This document shows, one piece after another, positions 14,895 to 21,575 of a DNA stretch of 27,919 nt (positions are counted from its first letter, which is position 1; every line of letters starts with the position of its first letter). Location: positions 1 through 27,919 of the forward strand of contig CAAEHI010000020.1 in the NCBI GenBank assembly GCA_900755685.1, given 5' to 3'. The notes below the pieces were generated by a model. It searched no databases. It saw only the letters and a list, made by a program, of their open reading frames with translations, and had not been told where the DNA came from. The position numbers and the translations under genes are program-made. Origin of the DNA: an uncultured Collinsella sp. (GTDB lineage Bacteria; Actinomycetota; Coriobacteriia; Coriobacteriales; Coriobacteriaceae).

Positions 14895-16162
14895 GCGAGC
14901 TCCTCTTCAAAGTTGTCGATCAGGTTGTTGCCCAGGCGGACAACGGCGGCGCGGGTGCGCTCGTCAGTGGCGGAAAGTGCGGCGTCCTCCAGCTTGGCGC
15001 GGATGAACAGGTCCTCGGCGGCGTTTTGGTCAAGGCCGCGGCAGGCGAGATAGAACAGCTGCTCGTCACGGACGTGACCGATGGTGGCGCCGTGGTTGCC
15101 GGCGACGTCGTCCTCGTCGCAGAGGATGACGGGAACGGTCTTGTTGTCGACGCCCTTGTTGGCCAAGAGCACCGTTTCGCGCTCGGTGCCGACGGCACCT
15201 TTGCAGCCGTGCACGAGGTCGATGGTGCCGCGGTAGACCTTCTTGGACATGCCGGTCAGCACGCCGTTGGCGTCGATCTCGCACTCGGTCTTGCGACCGC
15301 GGTGGCGCAGCTCGTAGTTAAAGTCACGCACCTGTTCGCGGGCGCCCAGGTAATCGGTATCGATGGTCACCTTGGCGGTGTCGCCCAACAGGTCGCCGGC
15401 AAGGCCGGTGGCGCTGGCGCCGGCACCCAGGACGGTGTGCTGCACGTTGACGCGCGCGCCCTCGTCCAGGAACAGTCCGGTGTCGTCGAGCGCGATCCAG
15501 CTGTCATCGAGCGTTTGCGTGCAAGTCACGTTGACGGTGGCGTACTCGTGGGCGCACACGCGCAGCACGGAGCCCACGACGCCTTGGCCGTTGACGGGGG
15601 AGTCCAGGGCTAGAGCGAGGTCGAGCGTTGCCTGCGGACGGGTGACGACATCGATGGCGGCGATGGCGGCCGTCGCGTCGATGCCGCTAACGCGTACGGT
15701 AACCGTGGCGTGCTGGTATGCGGGCACGTCGATGACGATGCGCTTGGTGGCGTGGTCGGCCAGGTAGGCGTAGGCAGCCTCGCCCATGCCGGTCTCGAAG
15801 GCCTCAGCGGGGGAGAGCTCCTCCTCCAGCTTAATGGCACCGGCCTGGTAGACGGAGGTGGCGGGCACGTCGAGCTCGGTCTCGGGCGTGATGCGGGCGC
15901 GGTCGGCGGCATCGCCGGGCGCGGAGGCGCGGCGCTCGGGGAAGCGCTCGGCCATGGCGTCCATGGCGGCGTCGAACGCGTCTGCCACGCCAGCAAACTG
16001 CTCGTCCAAGCCCTCAACCTTAACGGTCTCGGCGGGAGCGGCGGCAAGCTCGTCAGAGAGCTCGAGCTTGGTCTGGTTCATCTTCAGCCAGCCCCATGTG
16101 GCAGCCGGCATCGCATTGACCTGCTCAAGGGTGGTAGCAGCGGTGTTCGTGGTCTGATTCAT
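14891..16162 (-). CDS. sufD: Fe-S assembly protein SufD
   Basis: SufD is the SufB paralogue that completes the SufBC2D scaffold. The 423-aa protein has a variable N-terminus and a C-terminal half of beta-helix repeats with the family end motif NHGATIGHVRDEQLFYLACRGL, then a helical tail (EDLFIRAKLEDAAL). The His/Cys pair in that segment sits where E. coli SufD carries residues needed for cluster formation. Its ATG overlaps the sufB stop codon by one base (TAATG). It is more diverged and Ala-rich than SufB, as is usual for this subunit. Confidence 0.93.
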   Translation of the reverse strand: MNQTTNTAATTLEQVNAMPAATWGWLKMNQTKLELSDELAAAPAETVKVEGLDEQFAGVADAFDAAMDAMAERFPERRASAPGDAADRARITPETELDVPATSVYQAGAIKLEEELSPAEAFETGMGEAAYAYLADHATKRIVIDVPAYQHATVTVRVSGIDATAAIAAIDVVTRPQATLDLALALDSPVNGQGVVGSVLRVCAHEYATVNVTCTQTLDDSWIALDDTGLFLDEGARVNVQHTVLGAGASATGLAGDLLGDTAKVTIDTDYLGAREQVRDFNYELRHRGRKTECEIDANGVLTGMSKKVYRGTIDLVHGCKGAVGTERETVLLANKGVDNKTVPVILCDEDDVAGNHGATIGHVRDEQLFYLACRGLDQNAAEDLFIRAKLEDAALSATDERTRAAVVRLGNNLIDNFEEELA

Positions 16163-17574
16163 TATCCGATCGCTCCTTCCATCTCGAGCTTGATCAGGTT
16201 GTTCATCTCGACGGCGTACTCCAGCGGCAGCTCCTTGGAGACCGGGTTGGCAAAGCCGTTGACGATCATGGTGCGGGCTTCTTCCTCCGAGATACCGCGG
16301 CTCATCAGGTAGAACACCTTATCGTCGCCAATGCGGCCGATGGTGGCCTCGTGGCCGATGTCGACGTTCTTGGCGCGGATGTCCATGGCCGGAATAGTGT
16401 CGGAGCGGCTTTGGTCGTCGAGCATCAGCGACTGGCAGCTCACGGTTGCCTTGGAGCCCTCAGCCTTGGGTGTCGCCACGATAGAGCTGCGGAACGTCTG
16501 GATGCCGCCGCTCTTGGAGATGCCCTTGGTCTCGACAGTTGCCGAGGTCTCGGGCGCGTTGAGCACGACCTTGCAGCCGGTGTCGAGGTTTTGACCGGCG
16601 CCGGCAAAGGTGATGCCGGTAAAGCTCGAGCGGGCGCGGCGGCCGTTGAGCACGCTCATGGGGTAGAGGTAGCCCACGTGGCTGCCGAAGGAGCCGCTGA
16701 TCCACTCGATGTCGCCGTCCTCGTCCACGCGCGCACGCTTGGTGTTGAGGTTGTACATGTTCTTGGACCAGTTCTCGATGGTCGAGTAGCGCAGGTGTGC
16801 GCGCTTGCCCACAAAGAGCTCGACGGCGCCGGCGTGGAGGTTGGCCACGTTGTACTTGGGCGCGGAGCAACCCTCGATAAAGTGCAGGTCGGCATCGTCC
16901 TCGACGATGATGAGCGTGTGCTCAAACTGGCCGGCGCCCTTGGCGTTAAGGCGGAAGTAGCTCTGCAGCGGGAAGTCGAGCTTGGTGCCCTTGGGCACGT
17001 AGACAAACGAGCCGCCCGACCACACGGCACCGTGCAGGGCCGCAAACTTGTGGTCGGTGGGCGGGATGAGCGTCATGAACTTCTCGTGGATGAGCGGCTC
17101 CCACTGCGGGTCGTGTAGGGCCTCCTCGATGCCGGAATAGACGATGCCCATCTTGGACGCCGTGTCCTGCATGTTGTGGTAGACCAGCTCGGAGTCGTAC
17201 TGCGCGCCGACACCCGCTAGGTAGCTGCGCTCGGCCTCGGGGATACCCAGGCGCTCAAAGGTGTTCTTGATGTCGTCGGGCACCGACTCCCAGTCGTGCT
17301 TTTGGTCGGTGTTGGGCTTGACGTAGGTGACGATGTTGTCCATGTCCAGGCCCTCGATGGAGGGACCCCACGTCGGGTCGGGGAAGCGGTTGAAGATCTC
17401 GAGGGACTTGAGGCGCAGGTCGAGCATCCACTGTGGCTCGTCCTTCTTTGCGCTGATCTCGCGCACGATGTCGGGCGTGATGCCGGCGTCGAGGCGCTCG
17501 AATCCCTCCTCGCCATAGGTGAAGTCGTAGAGGCTGCGGTCGATGTCCGCGACCTCGGTGCGGTTCTTGGTCAT
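16162..17574 (-). CDS. sufB: Fe-S assembly scaffold SufB
   Basis: SufB is the main scaffold subunit, where the nascent cluster forms with SufC and SufD. The 470-aa length is standard. Visible motifs are DPTWGPSIEGLDMD (66-79), GGSFVYVPKG (187-196), EGCSAPKYNVANLHAGAVELFV (235-255), ENWSKNMYNLNTKRA (267-281) and the C-terminal GRIGDDKVFYLMSRGISEEEA. C380 in SKATVSCQSLMLDD corresponds to the region of the essential E. coli cysteine C405. It starts 12 bases after the sufC stop. Same strand, small gaps and shared function make it part of the single SUF operon. Confidence 0.97.
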   Translation of the reverse strand: MTKNRTEVADIDRSLYDFTYGEEGFERLDAGITPDIVREISAKKDEPQWMLDLRLKSLEIFNRFPDPTWGPSIEGLDMDNIVTYVKPNTDQKHDWESVPDDIKNTFERLGIPEAERSYLAGVGAQYDSELVYHNMQDTASKMGIVYSGIEEALHDPQWEPLIHEKFMTLIPPTDHKFAALHGAVWSGGSFVYVPKGTKLDFPLQSYFRLNAKGAGQFEHTLIIVEDDADLHFIEGCSAPKYNVANLHAGAVELFVGKRAHLRYSTIENWSKNMYNLNTKRARVDEDGDIEWISGSFGSHVGYLYPMSVLNGRRARSSFTGITFAGAGQNLDTGCKVVLNAPETSATVETKGISKSGGIQTFRSSIVATPKAEGSKATVSCQSLMLDDQSRSDTIPAMDIRAKNVDIGHEATIGRIGDDKVFYLMSRGISEEEARTMIVNGFANPVSKELPLEYAVEMNNLIKLEMEGAIG

Positions 17575-17586
17575 TGCGTCGCCCCT

Positions 17587-18387
17587 TTACGCCTGCTGCT
17601 CGGCAGCGGCGGCCTCGGCCTGGGCGCGCTGCTCGGCGGCCTCGCGCTCGAAGGTCTCAAAACCATTCTTGTCGATCCAGGGGATGAGCGAGGCATCGTC
17701 CTCGCGCACGATGTGGCCCTTGACCATAACGTGGACGCGGTCGACATCCAGGTGCTCCAAGATGCGCGTGTTGTGCGTGATGATGAGCATGGAGCCGTCG
17801 CAGCTCTTGCGGTACGCGTCCATGCCGTGGCTGACGGTGGACAGGGCGTCGACGTCCAGGCCTGAGTCGGTCTCGTCCAGGATGGCGAGTTTGGGCTGCA
17901 GCAGCAGAAGCTGGAGCATCTCGACCTTCTTCTTCTCGCCGCCCGAGAAGCCTACGCCCAACTCGCGGTTGAGGTAGGCGGTATCCATGTTGAGCTCGGC
18001 CGCGAGCTCCTTGACGCGACGGCGGAATTCCTTGCCCTTCATCTCCAGGCCGGGACGGCCGGCGATGCTGGCACGCAAAAAGCTCGACAGCGGCACGCCT
18101 GGGATCTCGACCGGGGCCTGGAAGCTCAGGAACAGGCCGGCGCGCGAACGCTTGTCGGTGGTGAGCTCGGTGATGTCCTGGCCGTCAAAGACGATACGGC
18201 CGTCGTTGACCGTGTAGACGGGGTCGCCCATGACCAGGTGGCCGAGGGTGGACTTGCCGGCGCCGTTGGGTCCCATCAGCACATGGGTCTCGCCGGCGGC
18301 GACGTTGAGGTTGACGTTGTGGAGGATGGTCTTCTCGTCCACGGAGGCGGTGAGACCTTCGATGGAAAGCAGCGGATTTGCGCTCAT
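17587..18387 (-). CDS. sufC: Fe-S assembly ATPase SufC
   Basis: SufC is a cytosolic ABC-type ATPase that drives conformational change of SufB-SufD. The 266-aa product has Walker A GPNGAGKST (39-47), a Q-loop at ~90, signature FSGGEKKK (147-154), Walker B LAILDETDSGLD (167-178) and the H-loop H205. ATG 18387 is preceded by GAGAGGGA on the minus strand; ten extra codons to 18417 are possible but lack a site. The last ~25 residues are an Ala/Glu/Gln-rich helical tail beyond the usual SufC end. It is the first gene of the operon, opposite the Rrf2 regulator gene. Confidence 0.97.
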   Translation of the reverse strand: MSANPLLSIEGLTASVDEKTILHNVNLNVAAGETHVLMGPNGAGKSTLGHLVMGDPVYTVNDGRIVFDGQDITELTTDKRSRAGLFLSFQAPVEIPGVPLSSFLRASIAGRPGLEMKGKEFRRRVKELAAELNMDTAYLNRELGVGFSGGEKKKVEMLQLLLLQPKLAILDETDSGLDVDALSTVSHGMDAYRKSCDGSMLIITHNTRILEHLDVDRVHVMVKGHIVREDDASLIPWIDKNGFETFEREAAEQRAQAEAAAAEQQA

Positions 18388-18451
18388 GCTGTCCCTCTCT
18401 GTATATGGTGTACTCATAGGTGTACTAAACCCTAGGAATCTTCTCGGAATA

Positions 18452-18479
18452 AAGTTACTATGGGTTCGGCGTTAGTCAA
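18452..18479 (-). promoter_or_regulatory. Candidate SUF operon promoter
   Basis: On the minus strand TTGACT (18479-18474) and TAACTT (18457-18452) are spaced by 16 bp. Transcription would start near 18445, about 58 bases before the sufC ATG. The -35 box matches five of six positions; the -10 box is weaker. Confidence 0.4.
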
Positions 18480-18515
18480 GGGAAAACCCGACTAATCCAC
18501 TCGACTTTTTAGATG

Positions 18516-18587
18516 TGGGACATAATAATCAGGTTTGTTTGCCCCGCGTGCATAGGATTTGGGACAAATAGGCCTGATTTTGTCCCA
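18516..18587. promoter_or_regulatory. Putative Rrf2 operator: TGGGACA half-site and inverted repeat
   Basis: TGGGACAAA (18560-18568) and TTTGTCCCA (18579-18587) form a perfect 9-bp inverted repeat with a 10-bp spacer. A further half-site, TGGGACATA, lies at 18516-18524, closer to the SUF promoter. The repeat lies just after a possible -10 box, TAGGAT (18553-18558), for the regulator gene, a position fitting autorepression. Binding by the adjacent Rrf2 protein is inferred from position alone. Confidence 0.5.
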
Positions 18588-18607
18588 GGAACAACGGGAG
18601 GGTAGGT

Positions 18608-19039
18608 ATGCTCATTTCTTCCAAGGGCCGCTATGCCCTCCGGTTAATGATCTATATCGCGGCGCTGGGTGACGCCGAGGGCAAGATTGCCTTGCGCGAG
18701 GTTGCCGACCGTGAGCATATCTCACAAAAGTATTTGGAGCAGCTGGTTCGTCCGCTTATGAAGGCGGGCCTGCTTAAGAGCGTGCGCGGCAAGGGCGGCG
18801 GCTACATGATGGCCAAGGATCCAGCCGAGGTGCGTGCCGGCGACATCCTGCGCGCCGTCGAGGGCAGCACGGCGCCCGTGGCGTGCGACGGCATCGACAA
18901 CAGCTGCACCCGCAGCGATTTGTGCTCGACCGTCAAGTTCTGGCGCGGCCTGGACGACGTGATCGAAAAGTACGTCGACGGCGTGACGTTGGCCGACCTG
19001 GCCGCCGTCCCCGAAATCAACTTTGACATTAAGCTGTAG
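18608..19039 (+). CDS. Rrf2-family regulator with three cysteines (IscR/SufR-like)
   Basis: This DNA-binding regulator probably senses Fe-S cluster status and controls the divergent SUF operon. The 143-aa protein starts MLISSKGRYALRLM, the typical Rrf2 N-terminus, with a winged helix at ~1-70 (REHISQKYLEQLVRPLMKAG recognition region and wing GKGGGY). Cluster-ligand cysteines are C93, C100 and C106, spaced C-x6-C-x5-C, close to the C-x5-C-x5-C of IscR. ATG 18608 follows a strong GGGAGGG. It is transcribed away from sufC across a 220-bp region with a likely operator. CymR-type Rrf2 proteins lack these cysteines, so the Fe-S type is favoured. Confidence 0.92.
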   Translation: MLISSKGRYALRLMIYIAALGDAEGKIALREVADREHISQKYLEQLVRPLMKAGLLKSVRGKGGGYMMAKDPAEVRAGDILRAVEGSTAPVACDGIDNSCTRSDLCSTVKFWRGLDDVIEKYVDGVTLADLAAVPEINFDIKL

Positions 19040-19051
19040 GGGCTGGCTTTC

Positions 19052-19471
19052 GTGAAGTCGTACGAAGCCTTTGATTCGCGTCTGGCACTGCTAGAGACAG
19101 CTCGATTCCAAGATTTCGACAACGACTATGTTGTCTCCGGATGTGCGTATATCTATGAGCAGGTTTTCGGTATCTCAATTACGCTCCTTAAGCGTCTGCT
19201 CGAGTATGAGGGCGCCACGCTTGCCGCGTCGGGGTCTCCTCGTGCCATCTTGAAGGAGTCGTACCGATTCTACGACTTTATTGATGAGGCGGCCTGGCTG
19301 GATATGCTCAGAGACCGCAATACGAACGTCCATATCTACGACAACAAGCTCGCTCAAGATTTGATTCAGCGCATCTTGAACGTCTATATTCCCGCTTTCT
19401 GTCAGTTGAGGGACGGGCTGATGGAGCGATACGGCGAGCTTCTGATGGCGCCCGACGATCAGTTTGTCTAA
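19052..19471 (+). CDS. HEPN-domain protein, HI0074/HepT-like, without nucleotidyltransferase partner
   Basis: The GTG start at 19052 is 12 bases after the rrf2 stop. The 139-aa, all-helical protein matches the HI0074 family (nucleotidyltransferase substrate-binding/HEPN): LLKRLLEYEGATLAASGSPRAILKES (45-70), WLDMLRDRNTNVHIYD (82-97) and YIPAF (112-116). R89-x4-H94-x-Y96 is exactly the RX4HXY active-site motif of HepT-type HEPN ribonucleases. Such proteins normally sit next to a small MntA/HI0073 nucleotidyltransferase that neutralises HepT. None is seen on either side: rrf2 precedes, a secreted protein follows. It may be a solo HEPN protein, have a distant partner, or be a remnant. The ribosome binding site (GGGGCTGG) is poor, so it may be translated by coupling to rrf2. 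Confidence 0.85.
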   Translation: MKSYEAFDSRLALLETARFQDFDNDYVVSGCAYIYEQVFGISITLLKRLLEYEGATLAASGSPRAILKESYRFYDFIDEAAWLDMLRDRNTNVHIYDNKLAQDLIQRILNVYIPAFCQLRDGLMERYGELLMAPDDQFV

Positions 19472-19513
19472 TTCCTTAAGATTTCGCGGAGGGTTGTTGC
19501 CGTTTACCGAGGG

Positions 19514-19546
19514 GTTGTTGTGCAACAACGGGCGAGCTGCAATACT
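19514..19546 (+). promoter_or_regulatory. Inverted repeat and candidate promoter before the wall-protein gene
   Basis: GTTGTTG (19514-19520) and CAACAAC (19523-19529) form a 7-bp inverted repeat around a 2-bp centre. It overlaps a poor -35 box, TTGTGC (19518-19523), placed 17 bp before AATACT (19541-19546). The 12-mer TTGTTGTGCAAC within it recurs at 21438-21449, ahead of the next gene. Confidence 0.33.
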
Positions 19547-19599
19547 TAATTTTATCTTTGCAAACTGCACTTTAACTACACCAATGCAGGGAGGATCTT

Positions 19600-21372
19600 A
19601 TGCAGCCCAAGCATTCCGCGATTGTCGCGGGCCTGACGCTGGCGCTTTCGTTTGGCGCCGTTTCCGCGCCGGCACCCGCCGCTGCCGAGGAGCCCACGCC
19701 GGGCGTTGCCTCGGATGCCACCGATATCGACAAAGGCCTCTACACCCAGCAGTCCTTCTCGGGCGTGCTGAGGTCGGTCCAGGGCGTTTCGTTTGTAAAC
19801 GTGACTCCCGAGATGAAGTACTTTACCAAGTACGAGAGCCATGGCAACTACAACCAGGGCTTTTCGTATGGCGACGGTTATAACGCGCTGGGCTATTACC
19901 AGTTCGACCGCCGTTGGTCGCTCATTCCGTTTATGAAGCAGGCCTACAACTACAACCCCGAAAAATACAGCATGCTCAAGGATGCGATTGATCGCGGCGG
20001 CGAGATTTCCAACGCGAGGAATGCCATGTACGAGAACGGCCAACTTACCGAGCTGGGCCGTATTGCGCAGGAGGCCTTCCAGGGCGCTTATAACACCGAT
20101 CCTGTCGAGTTCTCGGCGCTTCAGGACGCTTATGCGTACAACTCGTACTATGCGGTGACCGAGGCGTGGCTCAAGAGCGCTCTTGGCATTGACATCTCCG
20201 GCCGCGCCGATTGCGTCAAGGGCATGGTGTGGAGCATCACCAACATGTGCGGCACCGGTGGTTGCAGGGATTTCTTCCGTTGGGCAAATCTTTCCAACGA
20301 TATGTCCGACCGCGAGTTTGTGACGGCGCTCTCCAATAGCGTGGTCAACAACGTGGCGACCAAGTATTCGAGCCAGCCCCAGTATCATGAAGGCTGGAAG
20401 AACCGCTACTGCAACGAGCTAAAGGACTGCTTGGTTTATATCGCTGAGGACGAGGCTGCCGCCGCGACGCCCGTGCAGCCCGAGCCCACACCGGCGCCCT
20501 CGCCGACACCTGATTCGAATGACGACTCGAGTGACGATGCCAACGATGACAGGATGGATGCGCCCTCGACCGATGCTGACGGTAATGGCTCTGCTGGTGG
20601 CACTACCAACGACGGCTCTACCTCGAACGGCTCCAATTCGAACGGCTCTGCTGCGGGCGATTCGTCTTCAAGCTCTGCCGGCAATACGGACAGCGACGCT
20701 TCTGGTTCGACCGACGCTGACACCTCTAACTCATCCACCGGCTCGAGCGATTCGTTCGTTGACACCGGCTCTAACAACGGCTCCGGCTCTGACGCAACCC
20801 CTGATTCCGATGCTTCCAAGGACGACTCGAATAAAGCGCCGGACGCTCCCGTTGCTTCGCCGGACAAGAAGCCTTCTTTCTCCGAGCAGCTTGGTTCTAC
20901 GCTGGGTTCTTCGCTGATGGCTGGCGTCAATAACGGCTCGGCCCAGAACAAGGACAACTCTGATCAGGTTTCCACGGAAAAGACCGAGGCCGCAAAGGGC
21001 GACTCCAAGGACAAGGCTTCCGAGAAGACCGAATCTGATAAGGGTTCTAGCTCTGAGGAGAAGGACGACAAATCTGCTCAGAAGAAGGACGAGAGCAAGA
21101 CCGAGGGCGAAAAGAAACAGCCCGAAGACGACGACAAGAGCGGTGCTGACAACCAGGCCCAAGAGCAAAATGACTCCAAAAAGGTGACCACCACGACGAC
21201 TACAACGACCAAGTCATCTGGCGGTAACATGCCCAAGACGGGCGACCTTATCGTTATGGCGAGCCTTGCCAGTGCAAGCTTGGCCACACTGGGCGCTACG
21301 TCTATCGTAAGCGGTAAGCATAAGCTCGATCAGCAGAAGAAGGCTTCTGGGGAGGACGGCTCGGAGGAGTAG
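19600..21372 (+). CDS. Sortase-anchored secreted protein with a lysozyme-like N-terminal domain
   Basis: ATG 19600 follows a strong GGAGG. The 590-aa protein has a signal peptide (~1-29, ending APAAAEE). A globular domain at ~55-290 contains KYESHGNYNQGFSYGDGYNA and ALGYYQFDRRW, a pattern like phage-type muramidase/tail-lysozyme domains, with E79 a candidate acid. Several cysteines (in CVKGM, NMCGTGGC and YCNELKDC) may form disulfides outside the cell. A Pro-rich hinge and ~230 residues of Ser/Asp/Asn/Gly/Thr, then Lys/Glu/Asp-rich linker follow. A poly-Thr stretch leads to a sorting signal: MPKTG (544-548, a variant of LPXTG), a hydrophobic helix and a charged tail. Wall attachment by a housekeeping sortase is expected; no sortase gene is in the window. 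Hydrolase activity is inferred from motif resemblance only. Confidence 0.85.
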   Translation: MQPKHSAIVAGLTLALSFGAVSAPAPAAAEEPTPGVASDATDIDKGLYTQQSFSGVLRSVQGVSFVNVTPEMKYFTKYESHGNYNQGFSYGDGYNALGYYQFDRRWSLIPFMKQAYNYNPEKYSMLKDAIDRGGEISNARNAMYENGQLTELGRIAQEAFQGAYNTDPVEFSALQDAYAYNSYYAVTEAWLKSALGIDISGRADCVKGMVWSITNMCGTGGCRDFFRWANLSNDMSDREFVTALSNSVVNNVATKYSSQPQYHEGWKNRYCNELKDCLVYIAEDEAAAATPVQPEPTPAPSPTPDSNDDSSDDANDDRMDAPSTDADGNGSAGGTTNDGSTSNGSNSNGSAAGDSSSSSAGNTDSDASGSTDADTSNSSTGSSDSFVDTGSNNGSGSDATPDSDASKDDSNKAPDAPVASPDKKPSFSEQLGSTLGSSLMAGVNNGSAQNKDNSDQVSTEKTEAAKGDSKDKASEKTESDKGSSSEEKDDKSAQKKDESKTEGEKKQPEDDDKSGADNQAQEQNDSKKVTTTTTTTTKSSGGNMPKTGDLIVMASLASASLATLGATSIVSGKHKLDQQKKASGEDGSEE

Positions 21373-21404
21373 CCTCTCGGCTGCCAGATAACTAAAGAGT
21401 CGGG

Positions 21405-21439
21405 ACGGGGTCCGGTGCGAATGCGTCGGGCCCCGTTTT
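21405..21439 (+). terminator. Terminator of the wall-protein gene
   Basis: The stem CGGGGTCCG (21406-21414) pairs with CGGGCCCCG (21427-21435) through one G-U pair around a 12-nt loop. TTTT follows. Confidence 0.82.
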
Positions 21440-21535
21440 GTTGTGCAACGATTAGTTGTGCCCCCCTCACGCCTCTTGTTGCTACCGTTGCCCGATATGT
21501 TTACGCGGCGACATCGGTACATGCGATGCGGTTAT

Positions 21536-21541
21536 TACAAT
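21536..21541 (+). promoter_or_regulatory. Candidate -10 box before the AAA-ATPase-like gene
   Basis: TACAAT matches five of six consensus positions and lies 34 bp before the GTG start. No good -35 box is found at 16-18 bp. Confidence 0.25.
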
Positions 21542-21575
21542 TGGCGTCGTGTTGCGATTTAGGGGGAACGTTTTG

